A DNA stretch of 64,000 nt from assembly GCF_026898155.1 (NCBI RefSeq), contig NZ_CP114029.1, forward strand, positions 2,336,001 through 2,400,000, read 5' to 3'. How positions within the stretch are numbered: position 1 is the stretch's first letter; the number at the start of each line of letters is the position of its first letter. A program made the translations under genes and the position numbers. Origin of the DNA: Jiella pelagia. GTDB lineage: Bacteria > Pseudomonadota > Alphaproteobacteria > Rhizobiales > Rhizobiaceae. The notes under the pieces are model-generated. The model did no database searches. It was not told the origin of the DNA and saw only the letters and a program-made list of their open reading frames with translations. Positions 1 to 10,223 of the stretch are shown here, piece after piece.

Positions 1-971
1 CCGGCGCGATGAAGTCAGCGACCCTCCAGGTCATCGACCGGCTGCTCTTCGGCGGCGAGCGGGAGATCGATCCCGACGCCATCATGACCCATGTCGAGGA
101 CTATCTGGCCCCGACCTCCTGGATGGTCGCCTACGCCCTCTTCGGCGTGCCGCAGGCCATGCCGTTTCCCGGGCAGAAGCGGCAATCGCGGGCGAAGATC
201 GGCGCCCGCGACATGCTGGACCACTTCGTGAAGAAGCGCCGGGCAGGGCCGCGCGAGGCCGACGATCTCACCAATCGCCTGCTCGCCGCCAGCGATCCGG
301 AGACAGGCCGCGGCCTGTCCGACACCGACATGGTGGACATGCTCCTGACGCTGCAGTCGGCCGGCCACGAGACCTCGGCCAATGCGCTGACCTGGGCGCT
401 CTACCTTCTGACCAGAATGCCGGCGGTGCAGGAGCGGCTCGCCGCCGAGGTCGACGCGGTCACCGCCGGAGAACCGGTCACCCATGATCACATGCCGCGC
501 CTCCTCGCGGTGCGCGCCTTCATCGAGGAGACGATGCGGCTTTATCCGCCGGCGCCCTCCCTCTCGCGCATGGCCCGCAAGGCGGAGAACCTTTCCGGCG
601 TCGCGGTGGAGGCGGGCGCGGCGGTTCTCGTCCCCGTCCATCTCATTCATCGTCATCCGGATTATTGGGAGCGGCCGGACGTCTTCGATCTCGACCGCTT
701 TCTGCGCCCCGGCCGGCCGCCACGCACCGTCTACATGCCCTTCGGGGCAGGGCCGAAGATCTGCGTCGGGGCGCAGCTCGCCTTGAGCGAGATGACCGCC
801 GGGCTTGCGACGCTGCTGCAGGCCGTCCGGTTCGAGCCGGCGACAGGCGGCGACCCGCGGCCGCTGCATCGCGTGACGCTTCGCCCGGCAGGTGATCTCA
901 TGGTGATGGCGGAACCGCGCGGCGGGCGGGCGAGGCCGGACAACTCCGTCACCACGCCGCGCGCTGCCTGA
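1..971 (+). CDS. Cytochrome P450, C-terminal part (5' end outside window)
   Basis: The frame is open to the left edge of the window, so the first methionine (base 9) is probably internal and the N-terminal part of the enzyme is missing. The visible 320 residues hold the diagnostic P450 core. This comprises the I-helix oxygen-activation motif AGHETS (about visible residues 118-123), the K-helix ExxR in EETMR (174-177), and the heme loop FGAGPKICVG with the proximal Cys at about 252. It is a heme monooxygenase of the soluble bacterial type with no membrane segment in the visible part. The substrate is unknown. It is transcribed towards ftsK with about 190 bases between them, and its proline-rich tail after the heme domain looks unstructured. 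Confidence 0.9.
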   Translation, partial: GAMKSATLQVIDRLLFGGEREIDPDAIMTHVEDYLAPTSWMVAYALFGVPQAMPFPGQKRQSRAKIGARDMLDHFVKKRRAGPREADDLTNRLLAASDPETGRGLSDTDMVDMLLTLQSAGHETSANALTWALYLLTRMPAVQERLAAEVDAVTAGEPVTHDHMPRLLAVRAFIEETMRLYPPAPSLSRMARKAENLSGVAVEAGAAVLVPVHLIHRHPDYWERPDVFDLDRFLRPGRPPRTVYMPFGAGPKICVGAQLALSEMTAGLATLLQAVRFEPATGGDPRPLHRVTLRPAGDLMVMAEPRGGRARPDNSVTTPRAA

Positions 972-1060
972 AAGTCGAGGCTTTTCGGACGGATCGACCC
1001 TCCGAATGGCCAAGCCGGTACATCTTGGGTTGAAGCGGTTTTGCTAACGGTGCCTTAATC

Positions 1061-1076
1061 TTAAGGGCGCCTTAAC
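1061..1076 (+). promoter_or_regulatory. Perfect CtrA box upstream of ftsK
   Basis: The sequence TTAA-GGGCGCC-TTAAC matches the full CtrA consensus TTAA-N7-TTAAC without a mismatch. It lies 88 bases before the ftsK start codon in the only intergenic space that could hold the ftsK promoter. CtrA is the alphaproteobacterial cell-cycle response regulator. Control of ftsK by CtrA is an inference from the site and its position. Confidence 0.6.
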
Positions 1077-1164
1077 CCTCCCGGGCTAGCTTCCTGGCAG
1101 GTGTGGACGAGGCCGGCCCCACGGTCGGCGGATCGTCGAAGAAATGTCGCAGCGGGTCAGGTGA

Positions 1165-4100
1165 ATGGCGTACGTAACGGTCGGCGGGGACGAAACTTCC
1201 CTCTTTCGGCGCGGTCTGGAGATGACGGGGGCGATCGGCCTCCTCCTCCTGTCCGCCTATCTCGGCCTTGCCTGTGCGACGTGGTCGGTCACCGACCCCT
1301 CGCTCAGCCAGTCCAACCAGAACATGATCGAGAACGCTGCCGGCGCGACCGGGGCGATCGTCGCCGATCTGATGATGCAGATCTTCGGCATCGGCGCGAC
1401 GCTGGTGATCGGCCTGCCGGTGATCTGGGCGCTGCGGCTGATCCGCGGCAACGGTGTCGATCACATCTGGAAGCGCGGCTGGTTCGCCGTCGGCGGCATC
1501 ATCCTGTTCTGCGCGGCGCTGGGCTGCCTGGAGCCGCCGACGACATGGCCGCTGCCCATCGGCATCGGCGGCGTCGCCGGCGATCTCGTCCTGAAGATCC
1601 CGGCCTCGCTGTTCGGCGGCTATCCGAGCGGTGTGACGGCGATCACGCTGGCGGGGCTGTTGGCCGTGCCGGCCACGTGGCTCTATCTCAACGGCGCCGC
1701 GCTCATCGGCCGCTACCCGACGAGCGCGGAACGTCGCAGGCTCGCCGAGGAGGACGACGGCGAGGGGCGTTTTGCGCTGCTGTTCGGCGCTGCGGCCCAT
1801 ACCTTCTATTCCGCCAAGGCCGCCTGGCAGCGCCGCAGCGAAGAGCGCCAGAAGCTGAGGGAACCCGACTTCGGCGACCGCTTCGACGACTGGCACGACG
1901 CCGACGAAACGGCCTTCGCGCCGCCGCCGCCACAGCCCGTCGAGCGGGCCGGCCGGTCGATCCGCGTGCAGATGCCGGTCAATGACGGCCACAGCTTCGT
2001 CGACCCGACCGACTGGCAGGAGGACGAGGATGAAGCGTCCGCCGACTGGCCGGCTGAGAACGCGACGGTCTGGCAGGCTCCCCAACAGGTCGACCAGCGG
2101 GCCGACTACAGCGCCACCCGTCATGTCGACCACCAGGCCGCGGGATATGTCGAAGAGCAGGTCTACGAGCAGGCCGGCTATGATGGCGCCGGGGCCGACG
2201 AGTTTGCCGCTGACGACGACGAGATCGGCCGCTACGACTTCGAAGAGGAGATCGCCGCGGCGGTGTCCGAGGAGGTGCCGCCGGCGGCTCAGGCGCGGAG
2301 CGACGCCATGTCCTTCAGCGCCGACGACCGGGTCACCGGGCGCAACAGCGGGGAGGAAGGCGGCGGCTGGCGCGGGCTGCTTGCCGGCAACATCGTCGCC
2401 TTTCCCGGCCGCAAGCCCGGCCAGCGGGCCGAGCGCCAGGACGACGAGCGCCGCGAGCCTGCACTGGCGCCCGAGTCGCAGCGGCCGCGCCCGCAGGCGC
2501 CCCAGGCCGCACCCTCGCGCGGCCCCGCAGCCGGCGAAGCGCCCGCCCGCGTCGTCCCCCAGCAGCGCACGGTGACCGCCGACCAGCAGCGTCTGCGCAC
2601 CGGCTCCGGCCGGGCGGTGGCGATGAAGCCGGCGCCGCAGCCGATGACCGTCGCCGATTCGGCGCGCTTCGAACTGCCGTCGATCGACTTCCTGTCGCCG
2701 CCCAAGGCAACCAGCCGCGACACCTCGATGTCGCCGGAAGCACTGCAGGAGAACGCCCGGCTGCTCGAAGGCGTGCTCGAGGACTTCGGCGTCAAGGGCG
2801 AGATCATCGAGGTCCGCCCCGGACCGGTCGTCACCCTCTACGAGCTGGAGCCCGCTCCCGGCATCAAGTCGTCCCGCGTCATCGGCCTTGCCGACGACAT
2901 CGCCCGCTCGATGTCGGCGATCGCGGCGCGCGTCGCCGTCATTCCCGGCAAGAACGCCATCGGTATCGAACTGCCGAACCAGCGGCGCGAGACCGTCTAC
3001 TACCGCGAGATGATCGCCTCGGAAGCCTTCGCCCAGAACAAGGGCAAGCTGCCGCTCGTGCTCGGCAAGACCATCGGCGGCGAGGCGGTGATCGCCGATC
3101 TCGCCAAGATGCCGCATCTGCTCGTCGCCGGCACCACCGGCTCGGGCAAGTCCGTGTCGATCAACACGATGATCCTGTCGCTGCTCTACCGGTTCACGCC
3201 GGCCGAATGCCGGCTGATCATGATCGATCCGAAGATGCTGGAACTGTCGATCTACGACGGCATCCCGCACCTCCTCTCGCCGGTCGTCACCGATCCGAAG
3301 AAGGCCGTCGTCGCGCTGAAATGGACGGTCCGCGAGATGGAAGACCGCTATCGCAAGATGTCGAAGGTGGGCGTGCGCAACATCGACGGCTTCAACACGC
3401 GGGTGAAGAGCGCGCTCGACAAGGGCGAGACGATGTCGCGCACGGTCCAGACCGGCTTTGACCGCGAGACCGGCGAGCCGATCTTCGAGACCGAGGAGTT
3501 CGATCTCGAGCCGTTGCCTTATATCGTCGTGATCATCGACGAGATGGCCGACCTGATGATGGTCGCCGGCAAGGACATCGAAGGCGCCGTCCAGCGCCTC
3601 GCCCAGATGGCCCGTGCCGCCGGCATCCACGTCATCATGGCCACCCAGCGCCCCTCGGTCGACGTCATCACCGGCACGATCAAGGCGAATTTCCCGACCC
3701 GCATCTCCTTCCAGGTAACCTCCAAGATCGACTCGCGCACCATCCTTGGCGAGCAGGGCGCCGAGCAGCTGCTCGGCATGGGCGACATGCTGTTCATGGC
3801 CGGTGGCGGCCGCACCCAGCGCGTCCACGGCCCCTTCGTCGACGATCCGGAAGTCGAGGCGATCGTCGCCCATCTGAAGTCGCAGGGCGTGCCGGACTAT
3901 CTCGATGCGATCCTCGTGGACGAGGATGAGGAGGACGACGGCGGATCCGCCGGCGGCGGTTCGAACGCCAGTGGGGCTTCGGGCGGCGACGATTCCGACG
4001 ATCCCTACGACCAGGCGGTCGCCGTCGTCCTCAGGGACGGCAAGGCCTCGACCTCCTACATCCAGCGCCGCCTCGGCATCGGCTACAACCGTGCCGCCTC

Positions 4101-4194
4101 GATCATCGAGAAGATGGAGCAGGAAGGCATCGTCGGCCCGGCCAACCACGCCGGCAAGCGCGAGATCCTGGTGCCGACGGAAGACGAGATTTAG
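1165..4194 (+). CDS. ftsK: DNA translocase FtsK
   Basis: This 1009-residue septal DNA pump coordinates chromosome dimer resolution and terminus segregation with division. Hydrophobic segments in the first 180 residues anchor it in the inner membrane. A long acidic, Pro/Gln-rich linker (about 220-510) follows, then the RecA-like motor. The motor has Walker A GTTGSGKS at 656-663 and a Walker B region [12 protein letters not shown] at about 787-798. The last 60 residues form the winged-helix gamma domain that reads KOPS-type sequences (about 950-1009, with [14 protein letters not shown]). The ATG at 1165 gives a family-like N terminus; an overlapping GTG at 1161 is in another frame. A CtrA box lies 88 bases upstream. 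The gene is intact. Confidence 0.97.
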   Translation: MAYVTVGGDETSLFRRGLEMTGAIGLLLLSAYLGLACATWSVTDPSLSQSNQNMIENAAGATGAIVADLMMQIFGIGATLVIGLPVIWALRLIRGNGVDHIWKRGWFAVGGIILFCAALGCLEPPTTWPLPIGIGGVAGDLVLKIPASLFGGYPSGVTAITLAGLLAVPATWLYLNGAALIGRYPTSAERRRLAEEDDGEGRFALLFGAAAHTFYSAKAAWQRRSEERQKLREPDFGDRFDDWHDADETAFAPPPPQPVERAGRSIRVQMPVNDGHSFVDPTDWQEDEDEASADWPAENATVWQAPQQVDQRADYSATRHVDHQAAGYVEEQVYEQAGYDGAGADEFAADDDEIGRYDFEEEIAAAVSEEVPPAAQARSDAMSFSADDRVTGRNSGEEGGGWRGLLAGNIVAFPGRKPGQRAERQDDERREPALAPESQRPRPQAPQAAPSRGPAAGEAPARVVPQQRTVTADQQRLRTGSGRAVAMKPAPQPMTVADSARFELPSIDFLSPPKATSRDTSMSPEALQENARLLEGVLEDFGVKGEIIEVRPGPVVTLYELEPAPGIKSSRVIGLADDIARSMSAIAARVAVIPGKNAIGIELPNQRRETVYYREMIASEAFAQNKGKLPLVLGKTIGGEAVIADLAKMPHLLVAGTTGSGKSVSINTMILSLLYRFTPAECRLIMIDPKMLELSIYDGIPHLLSPVVTDPKKAVVALKWTVREMEDRYRKMSKVGVRNIDGFNTRVKSALDKGETMSRTVQTGFDRETGEPIFETEEFDLEPLPYIVVIIDEMADLMMVAGKDIEGAVQRLAQMARAAGIHVIMATQRPSVDVITGTIKANFPTRISFQVTSKIDSRTILGEQGAEQLLGMGDMLFMAGGGRTQRVHGPFVDDPEVEAIVAHLKSQGVPDYLDAILVDEDEEDDGGSAGGGSNASGASGGDDSDDPYDQAVAVVLRDGKASTSYIQRRLGIGYNRAASIIEKMEQEGIVGPANHAGKREILVPTEDEI

Positions 4195-4344
4195 TCGGCG
4201 GTTCGGCGGGGAGGGCGGCGTGCCGCCTTTCCAGCCTCGCTTCCACCAGACGATCCGGCAGTCGATCCCCGCTGGCTTCCTCGCCGCCGCAGGCGCCCTA
4301 TCCTCAAGGTCATGCAGGTTTTTCGCATGTCTGCGGAGGTCGCC

Positions 4345-4527
4345 ATGTATCTCGACGAGAAGAACAAGTGGCGCCCGCCCGAGCCTCCCGCATCCGGCCC
4401 GCGCCTCACCGATCGCGAGGAGAGGGTCGTGCTCTGGTCGGTCGGCATCTTCCTGGCTTCGCTGGTGGTGGCGCCGATCGGCGGTGCCAGCGTCATCCAT
4501 GCGCTGATCGCGGCTCTCGGCCTTTAG
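4345..4527 (+). CDS. Small single-pass membrane protein, unknown function
   Basis: A 60-residue protein begins at ATG 4345, chosen because GGAGG lies five bases upstream (4335-4339). In-frame ATGs at 4312 and 4327 lack such a site. The first 30 residues are charged and proline-rich (KNKWRPPEPP, LTDREER). One hydrophobic helix follows (about residues 33-58, VVLWSVGIFLASLVVAPIGG) running to a short C terminus. It lies 150 bases downstream of ftsK on the same strand and could be co-transcribed with it. I do not recognise the family. Small membrane proteins of this layout are common in Rhizobiales, and the good ribosome-binding site makes a real gene likely. Confidence 0.6.
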   Translation: MYLDEKNKWRPPEPPASGPRLTDREERVVLWSVGIFLASLVVAPIGGASVIHALIAALGL

Positions 4528-4920
4528 CGGTGTCGATTTCGCGCGGCCAGTTCCAGCAAAGACGAACTCCGCGACTGTCACTGCCATGCGAAGAGATTCA
4601 GGGCGTCGGCTGAGCCGCCTCAAGGCCTTGGCGGTGCCGGCCGGGTGACAAGAAAGCGTTTGGCGAAGGCGATCTGAACGAGCGGAGCCATGAGTGTGAT
4701 CCTCTGCTGGGGGGTATCTGGCTCTGGCAGTGGAAGCGCCAGAGGCGCGGAGGTCTGAAGCAGGTCGCCTCTTGGCGAAGGACCGCTGTTGCGCTCGATG
4801 CTGCGGGGGGGGCAGGCCGGTCAGGGGATCGAGCATTGCCTGCCGTTCGAGCACCTGGGCGGTGAAGAAAAACGGCCGGACGAAGCTGAGAGAAGCGCCC
4901 CAGAACGACGGCGCCGAAAA
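4528..4920. other. Intergenic region without recognisable gene
   Basis: This space lies between two convergent genes, the small membrane protein and the P450 operon end. Open frames here are short, lack ribosome-binding sites and show no family resemblance. No strong hairpin terminator was found. Confidence 0.5.
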
Positions 4921-6069
4921 TCATGCACTATCGATGGGAGCCACAAGAAGCGGCAGCCGTTCGTAGCTGCGCAGGTTGGGGTCGAGGGTCAGCCGCGGTG
5001 GCGACGCGGCCGGTGCGATCCGCCAGGCGGACAGGAGGGCTTCGATGAGGCTGACGGCCTGGAGCAGCCCCATGCTGGTCCCCTGGCAGGCATGGGCGCC
5101 GGCGCCGAAGCCGAAGCTGACCTTCTGGCGCCGATCGGGAGCGATCCGCTCCGGTTCGGCGTAGACCGAAGGGTCGCGATGCACCCTGTCGAGATCGACC
5201 GCCACGCTGGCGCCTTTCGGCAGGCTGACGCCGGCGACGATCCTTGCCTCGCTGACGACACGGTGCAGGCGGCGGTTGGGGCCATTGAGGCGCAACGCCT
5301 CGGCGACGAAGCCGGGCAGTGCTGAGGGGCGCTCGTGCAGGCGATCCTGCAGGGTTCGATCGGCCGACAGCAGCTGGAGTGCACCGGCGATGGTCCCGGC
5401 GGTGCTGTCCACCGGCATGCTGACCAGAAAGAGCAGGAGATCCTGGAGCGGATAGTCAAGTTCGGCGCCCGCTTCCGCTCGAAGATCGCCGAAGCCGTCC
5501 TTTCCGGCGATGGCCATGCGCGCCTCGCGGCAGGCCGCGTCCAGTTCGCCATAGAGGCTTATGGGCGGCATGGGGCGCCACAGCGCCTTCAGCGCCCGTC
5601 CGGTATCGCGCAGCAGGCGGATCGCGCCCGCGTCCAGATCCAGGCTCTCGGCGAAGACCGCCATGGGCAGGGCGTCGGCAAGCGCAGAAACGGCCTCGAT
5701 CTCGCCCGCCTGCAGCCCCGCGGCCAGCCGCCGGGCGTCCTCTTCGAGGCGGGCCTTGGGGAACCGCGCCCGCATCCGCGCCTGGAACGAGCGCACCAGC
5801 TGCCGGGTCCCGGCATGCATCGCACCGGACTGGAAGATCTGGGTTCCTGAAAGGACGGCGTCGAGATCGGGATAGTCCCGGCCGAGCCGTGCCGCGACGC
5901 GGCGGAGGGTATGAGCGGGCTGGACCGCCTGAAACGTCGGATCGCCGAGCACCAGCGCCGCCATGGCGTGGTCGCTGATGATCCAGGTCTGGTCTCTCAC
6001 CGACCAGAGGGGTGGCTCGGGCGCGGGCGGGGTGTCGGGCTCAGCCGCGATGGGAAACATCGGTGCCAT
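4921..6069 (-). CDS. Cytochrome P450, last gene of the FAAL/ACP operon
   Basis: The start ATG at 6069 gives 382 residues and overlaps the end of the upstream dioxygenase by 29 bases; the longer open frame reads into that gene and is not used. Visible P450 marks are the K-helix ExxR (E257-R260, EALR) and the heme loop FGFGAGAHACQG with the axial Cys328. The I-helix is unusual. The normal AG-x-x-T is replaced by a SMPVDSTAG stretch near 217-225, so the acid/threonine pair is shifted or altered. Some P450s with atypical I-helices act on carrier-protein-bound substrates or do not use classical oxygen activation. The co-transcribed ACP makes a tethered acyl substrate attractive, but this is inference. 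Confidence 0.85.
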   Translation of the reverse strand: MAPMFPIAAEPDTPPAPEPPLWSVRDQTWIISDHAMAALVLGDPTFQAVQPAHTLRRVAARLGRDYPDLDAVLSGTQIFQSGAMHAGTRQLVRSFQARMRARFPKARLEEDARRLAAGLQAGEIEAVSALADALPMAVFAESLDLDAGAIRLLRDTGRALKALWRPMPPISLYGELDAACREARMAIAGKDGFGDLRAEAGAELDYPLQDLLLFLVSMPVDSTAGTIAGALQLLSADRTLQDRLHERPSALPGFVAEALRLNGPNRRLHRVVSEARIVAGVSLPKGASVAVDLDRVHRDPSVYAEPERIAPDRRQKVSFGFGAGAHACQGTSMGLLQAVSLIEALLSAWRIAPAASPPRLTLDPNLRSYERLPLLVAPIDSA

Positions 6070-6892
6070 CCGGTGAATCGACCCGATCGCCCTTGAAGAT
6101 GACGTCGATGCCCTGGCGGAGGGCGCGGGCATGGCGGCGCAGGGCCGCGGGGTGGAAGTCGGCTTCCGGCGCCGTTTCGAGATCGAAGAGACCATGGTCG
6201 CGCCCGCGCACCAGGGTCGCCGAATTGCGCAGGCCGGCCCGCTGGCCGATGTCGCCGGCAATATAGCGGATGGCAAAGCCGATGCGCCGCTCGTTTGACA
6301 TGTTGGCATTGGAGCCATGGACGATGAGCGGGTCGTGCAGCGACATCTCGCCGGGGGCGAGGGTCACGTCCACGGCTCTGTCTTCATCCACCTCTGCCAC
6401 CACTTCCTCGCGGCGGCCGAGCATGTTGCGCGCGTCGCCATTGTCGCGATGCTCGAGCACGGTGTGGTTGGTGCCGGGCACCATGCGGACCCCACCATTT
6501 TCCGGCGTGCTGGGGGTGAAGGCGAGCCAGGCGGTGACGGCGCGAACGCCGGTCAGGCGCCAGTGGGTAGCGTCCTGGTGCCAGGTGACATAGCGGTCGG
6601 CGCCGGCGTTCTTGATGATGAAGCTCGTGCCCCAGCACAGGACGTCCGGGCCGAGCAGATCCTCGACCGCATCGACGATCGCAGGAGCATGGACGAGCGA
6701 CCAGGCCCAGGGCAGGAGAAGGTGGATCTTGGCGTTGAGCGTCGGCGGGATCCGCCCGGCGCGGCCTGCCTCGATCGCTTCGAGCGCGGCGCGGTGTTCG
6801 GCGATCTTTTCCTCCGGCAGGGCGCGGAGGGGGAAGAGCAGTCCGTCTTCCCGGAAGCGGGCGATCTCGGTGTCAATCAGTCGTTTCGGCAT
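6041..6892 (-). CDS. Phytanoyl-CoA dioxygenase (PhyH) family hydroxylase, copy 1
   Basis: This 283-residue Fe(II)/2-oxoglutarate-dependent oxygenase has the facial triad HxD at H105-Q-D107 (WHQDATHW) and a distal His192 in LIVHGSNAN. An arginine about ten residues later (ERRIGFAIRY) should bind the 2-oxoglutarate carboxylate. The Asp of HxD is present, so it is built as a hydroxylase and not as an SyrB2-type halogenase, which would have Ala or Gly there. It overlaps the upstream FAAL gene by 20 bases and the downstream P450 by 29, suggesting translational coupling. It is clearly paralogous to the dioxygenase at 8535-9356, sharing for example the LLGPDVLCW and SLVHAP/DLVHHP stretches. The substrate is unknown; an acyl chain on the operon's ACP is plausible. 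Confidence 0.88.
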   Translation of the reverse strand: MPKRLIDTEIARFREDGLLFPLRALPEEKIAEHRAALEAIEAGRAGRIPPTLNAKIHLLLPWAWSLVHAPAIVDAVEDLLGPDVLCWGTSFIIKNAGADRYVTWHQDATHWRLTGVRAVTAWLAFTPSTPENGGVRMVPGTNHTVLEHRDNGDARNMLGRREEVVAEVDEDRAVDVTLAPGEMSLHDPLIVHGSNANMSNERRIGFAIRYIAGDIGQRAGLRNSATLVRGRDHGLFDLETAPEADFHPAALRRHARALRQGIDVIFKGDRVDSPDGTDVSHRG

Positions 6893-8538
6893 GGGGCATC
6901 TCGATGGCGAGGGGCTGGATCAGCCCTTCCTGAAACTGCTGGCGGGCGGTGCTGCGGCGGATCTTGCCGCTGGTCGTGCGCGGCAGGGCCCCGTGGCGCA
7001 TGAATAGGATCTGCGGCCGCACGCCGCAATCGGCGCCGATCGCCGCCGCGAGCCGGCTTTCCAGGGTCGGATCAAGGGAGGCGCGCCCTCGCGCCGGCAC
7101 CTCGCAGAGGAGGACGACACGCTCTTTCGCATCGTCTTCCACCGCAAACGCGGCGGCAGCGGCGATCGCGCCGCCGCCGGCCCCGACCGCGGCACTCTCC
7201 ACATCCACGGCATGGACGTTGCGGCCCTGGAGGCAGATCATGTCCTTGATGCGATCGACGACGACGAGGCCCTCCGGCGCTTCGAAGCCGAGATCGCCGG
7301 TGCGCAGGTATCGCTCGCCCTCTTCGGAAAATGCCGCGTTGGAAAGCGGGACGATGCGGCCGGTCGCGGCCTCCCATTCTCCCGCCGCGACATGGGCGCC
7401 CGAAACGCAGACTTCGCCAGTTTCTCCGGGGGCCAGCAGCGCGCCCGATTGCGGATGACGGATCGTGATGCGGCAACCGCTCGGCGGCGTGCCGCAAACC
7501 GTACGCTCCGCCTGCTTCCCCAGAACCGTGGTGCTGGCGGTCCGCAGGCCCTGGCCCGCCGTGCCGCTGACGAGGAGGGTCGCCTCGGCAAGGCCGTAAC
7601 AGGGCAGGAGCGCGTCGGGCCTGAAGCCGGCTTGTGCAGTATGGGCCGCGAAGGCGGCGAGACTTGCGGCCCGGACGGGCTCCGCCCCACAATAGGCGAC
7701 GCTCAGGCGCGACAGGTCGAGGCGGGCAAGATCGGCCGCGCCGATCCGCCGCAGGCAGAGCCTCGTAGGCGAAGTTGGGACCGCCGGTGATGGTGCCGCC
7801 ATGGGCGGAGATGGCGGCGAGCCAGCGCAGCGGCTTCTGCAGGAAGGCGAAGGCCGGCATCAGCACGGCCTCCGCGCCGAACCACAGCGGGGCCAGAATG
7901 GCGCCGAAGAGCCCCATGTCGTGATGCGGCGGCAGCCAGTGGACGCAGACGCTGGTCCGGTCGAGCGCGAAGCCTTCCGCCATCATCGCGGCATTGGCGG
8001 CGATGTTGCCATGGGTGACGACGATGCCGCGCGGCTGCGCCGTCGAGCCCGAGCTGAACTGGATGACGGCGGGGGCGTCGGGCCCCGGCTGGTCTGGCAA
8101 GGTGTCCGGGCTGCGGGTGGCCTGGATGAGCGCGCCGAGGTCCAAGAGGCGCTCGCCGAGCGCCGGATCGTAGGCTTCGACGATGCCGGGCGCGGCCGCT
8201 AGGATCGGCGCGTCCGGAATGCCGCGGACGATCGCGCCGAAGCGGTTTCGCCCCTCGCCGAGCGGGGGAAACGGCACCGGCACGGCGATGGCGCCGGCGC
8301 AGAGGGCGGCGAGGAATGCCGTTGCGAAGGCGGGCCCGGCGGGAATCGCGAGAATGACGGGACGGCCCGCGAGCCCGCGGGCACACAGGACGCCGGCAAG
8401 CTGCGCGGTCGCATCGAAGAGTTCGGCGTAGGTGAGGCTTTCCGTCTCCCGTTCGCCCTTCTCGAGGAAGCGCAGGGCGGTCTTGTCGGGGCTCGCCGCG
8501 GCATGGCCGGCGAGCCGGTGGAGCAGTCCGTCTTTCAT
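6873..8538 (-). CDS. Fatty-acyl-AMP ligase-like enzyme (FAAL), frame interrupted by one inserted base
   Basis: Adenylate-forming enzyme of the FAAL/acyl-CoA synthetase family. It has the P-loop FSSGSTAQPRG, GGPNFAYE-LCLRR, CYGLAEATL, a late DLGF...DRIKDMI hinge region and the C-terminal SGKIRR lysine. Such enzymes activate an acid as acyl-AMP and load it on a carrier protein. The start ATG 8538 overlaps the stop of the upstream dioxygenase as ATGA. The frame breaks at 7758-7764, where GAGCCTC stands; removing one base gives GAGCTC and joins NFAYE to LCLRRIG, restoring a 554-residue protein. The C-terminal domain is complete. The ACP encoded in the same operon is the obvious acceptor. The chain or acid activated is not predictable from the sequence alone. 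Confidence 0.85.
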
Positions 8539-9356
8539 GACGTCCTGCCGCGCGAGAACTCGCTGAAGACGTCCCGCATCCACTGCCGCTGGATCACCGC
8601 GTAACGGGCGAGGGCATCGGGATGGAAGGCCGCTTCGGGCGGCAGCTCCGGGGTGAAATGGCCGTGGTCGCGACCCGCGACGAGGGTCGCGCTTCCCGCT
8701 TCGCTGCTGCGGCGCGTCACATGGCCGGGGATGTAGCGGATGGCGAGGCCGCAGCGCCGCTGCCCGGAGGTATTGGGCTGCGACCCGTGGATCAGCAGCG
8801 CGTGGTGGAGGGACATCTCGCCCGGCGTCAGGATAATGTCGATCGCCGCCGCCTCGTCGACCTCGGCGACGACGATCTCGCGTCCCGGCAGCATGTTGGC
8901 GCGGTCGCCCGTGTCGGCATGGGCGAGGGGTGTGTGATGGGTGCGCGGGCTCACCCGCATGCAGCCGTTCTCCGGGATGGAGGGGGTGAGCGCCACCCAG
9001 GCGGTCAGTCCGTCGGGCTCGGAAAGGCCCCAATATGTCGAGTCCTGATGCCAGGAGACAAATTTCTGGTCCCCCGGCCGCTTGTCGAAGAACCCGGCAG
9101 CCCAGCAGAGAACGTCGGGTCCGAGGAGCGCGCGGACCGGCTCGACGACTTCGGGATGATGCACGAGATCCCAGACCCAGGGGATGAGGAGATGCGCCTT
9201 GATGTTGTGCTGCGGCGCGAGGCGTCCGGCCCGCGAGCGCTCGATCTCCTCCAGCGCACGCAGGCGGACGGCCATCTCGCTTTCCGTCATCACGGTCAGC
9301 GGCGACAGGAAGCCCTCGCGGCGGTATCGGGCGATCTGGTCCGGATCGAGGGTCAT
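8535..9356 (-). CDS. Phytanoyl-CoA dioxygenase (PhyH) family hydroxylase, copy 2
   Basis: This 273-residue Fe(II)/2-oxoglutarate oxygenase begins at ATG 9356, which overlaps the stop of the upstream GT2 as ATGA; the longer frame (to 9395) would run into that gene. The metal triad is H103-Q-D105 (WHQDSTYW) with His190 in LLIHGSQPN, followed by an Arg-rich QRRCGLAIRY strand. It resembles the dioxygenase at 6041-6892 over its full length, so the two arose by duplication and flank the FAAL gene. Two non-identical copies in one operon suggest two successive or position-specific oxidations of the same scaffold. No signal peptide is seen, so the enzyme acts in the cytoplasm. Confidence 0.88.
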   Translation of the reverse strand: MTLDPDQIARYRREGFLSPLTVMTESEMAVRLRALEEIERSRAGRLAPQHNIKAHLLIPWVWDLVHHPEVVEPVRALLGPDVLCWAAGFFDKRPGDQKFVSWHQDSTYWGLSEPDGLTAWVALTPSIPENGCMRVSPRTHHTPLAHADTGDRANMLPGREIVVAEVDEAAAIDIILTPGEMSLHHALLIHGSQPNTSGQRRCGLAIRYIPGHVTRRSSEAGSATLVAGRDHGHFTPELPPEAAFHPDALARYAVIQRQWMRDVFSEFSRGRTS

Positions 9357-10223
9357 GCCGATCTCCTGCGGTTCGTCCGGGCATCGAAAAGCCAACCCGG
9401 CGTGCGGGTGGTGCGCAGCGGCATTCCCCGGCGTCGCTGATAGTCCATTGCGCCGCGCTTCAGCACGTCGATCGCCTTGTCAGGGCTGCTCGTGGAAAGT
9501 CCGCCGTGGAACTGGTGGAACGTGCCCTCGCCGAGGAGGCGGATGAGCTGCGTTCCGGGCAGTGCGCAGGCCCGAATGAGGGCGTCGGCGTTGACCACCC
9601 CGCCGCCCGGCTCGGTGAAGGCCGGGTCATAGCCACCGAGCCTCGTCCCACAGAGCGCGGGGCAGGAAAAGGCCGTTGCTTTCCAGAATGGGACCGGCCT
9701 CGCCGGCCCGAAATTCCGGCGTGGCGACATCGAACAGCCGGGTGCCGTCCGCCGGCCAGCCGATCTCGGCGAGCAGCCAGTCCTCGGCCGCCTGATCATA
9801 GCCGCGGCTCGCCGCCTCATAGTGCAGGACGGGACCGAGCTGATAATTGAAGGTGGCGAGGACCGGCCGCGGATGCAGTGCCGCCGCCGCCAATGCCCCG
9901 GCGACCAGGCCGGGCGAGGCGAGGCGCGCCCCATCGATGAAGACACCGACAAGCGGCGCCCGGGCCGCGGCAAGGCCGGTATTGACGGCCGCTACGGGAG
10001 AAGCGGTGGGGTTTTCCTGGTGCAGAACGCGCAGATCGACATCGAGGGATGCGAAGGCCGCCGCTTCCGGCGGTCGGGCGGAGCCGTTGTCGACGACGAT
10101 GATCTCGCAGCGGCCGCGCGGGCAGTCGCGCTGATAGGGAGGGGCGAGCGAGAGCAGCGTGCGGGGCAATTCGCGCGCGATCTCGTAGCTGACGACGACG
10201 AGCGAGACCTCCGGGGCGGTCAT
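9353..10223 (-). CDS. Family 2 glycosyltransferase, frame interrupted by one inserted base
   Basis: The N terminus VSLVVVSYEIARELPRTL starts a GT-A fold, followed by a VVDNGS motif that binds the nucleotide-sugar (about residues 46-51). The frame breaks at 9638-9644 (GAGCCTC). Deleting one base gives GAGCTC and the typical GT2 sequence ALWDELGGYDP, followed by GGGVVNADALIRAC and a C-terminal stretch ending RRRSA. The corrected length is 289 residues. The start overlaps the ACP stop (ATGA) and the end overlaps the PhyH start (ATGA), so it lies firmly inside the operon. It probably transfers a sugar to the operon's product; donor and acceptor are unknown. No membrane segment is evident. Confidence 0.82.

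Noticed and set aside
4195..4320. Terminator after ftsK
   Set aside because: Only a short GGCGG/CCGCC stem with three Ts was found, too weak to call.
1072..4854. 1260-codon open frame antisense to ftsK
   Set aside because: It lies opposite a well-supported ftsK; its low-complexity Arg/Gly/Asp composition is typical of a GC-rich shadow frame.
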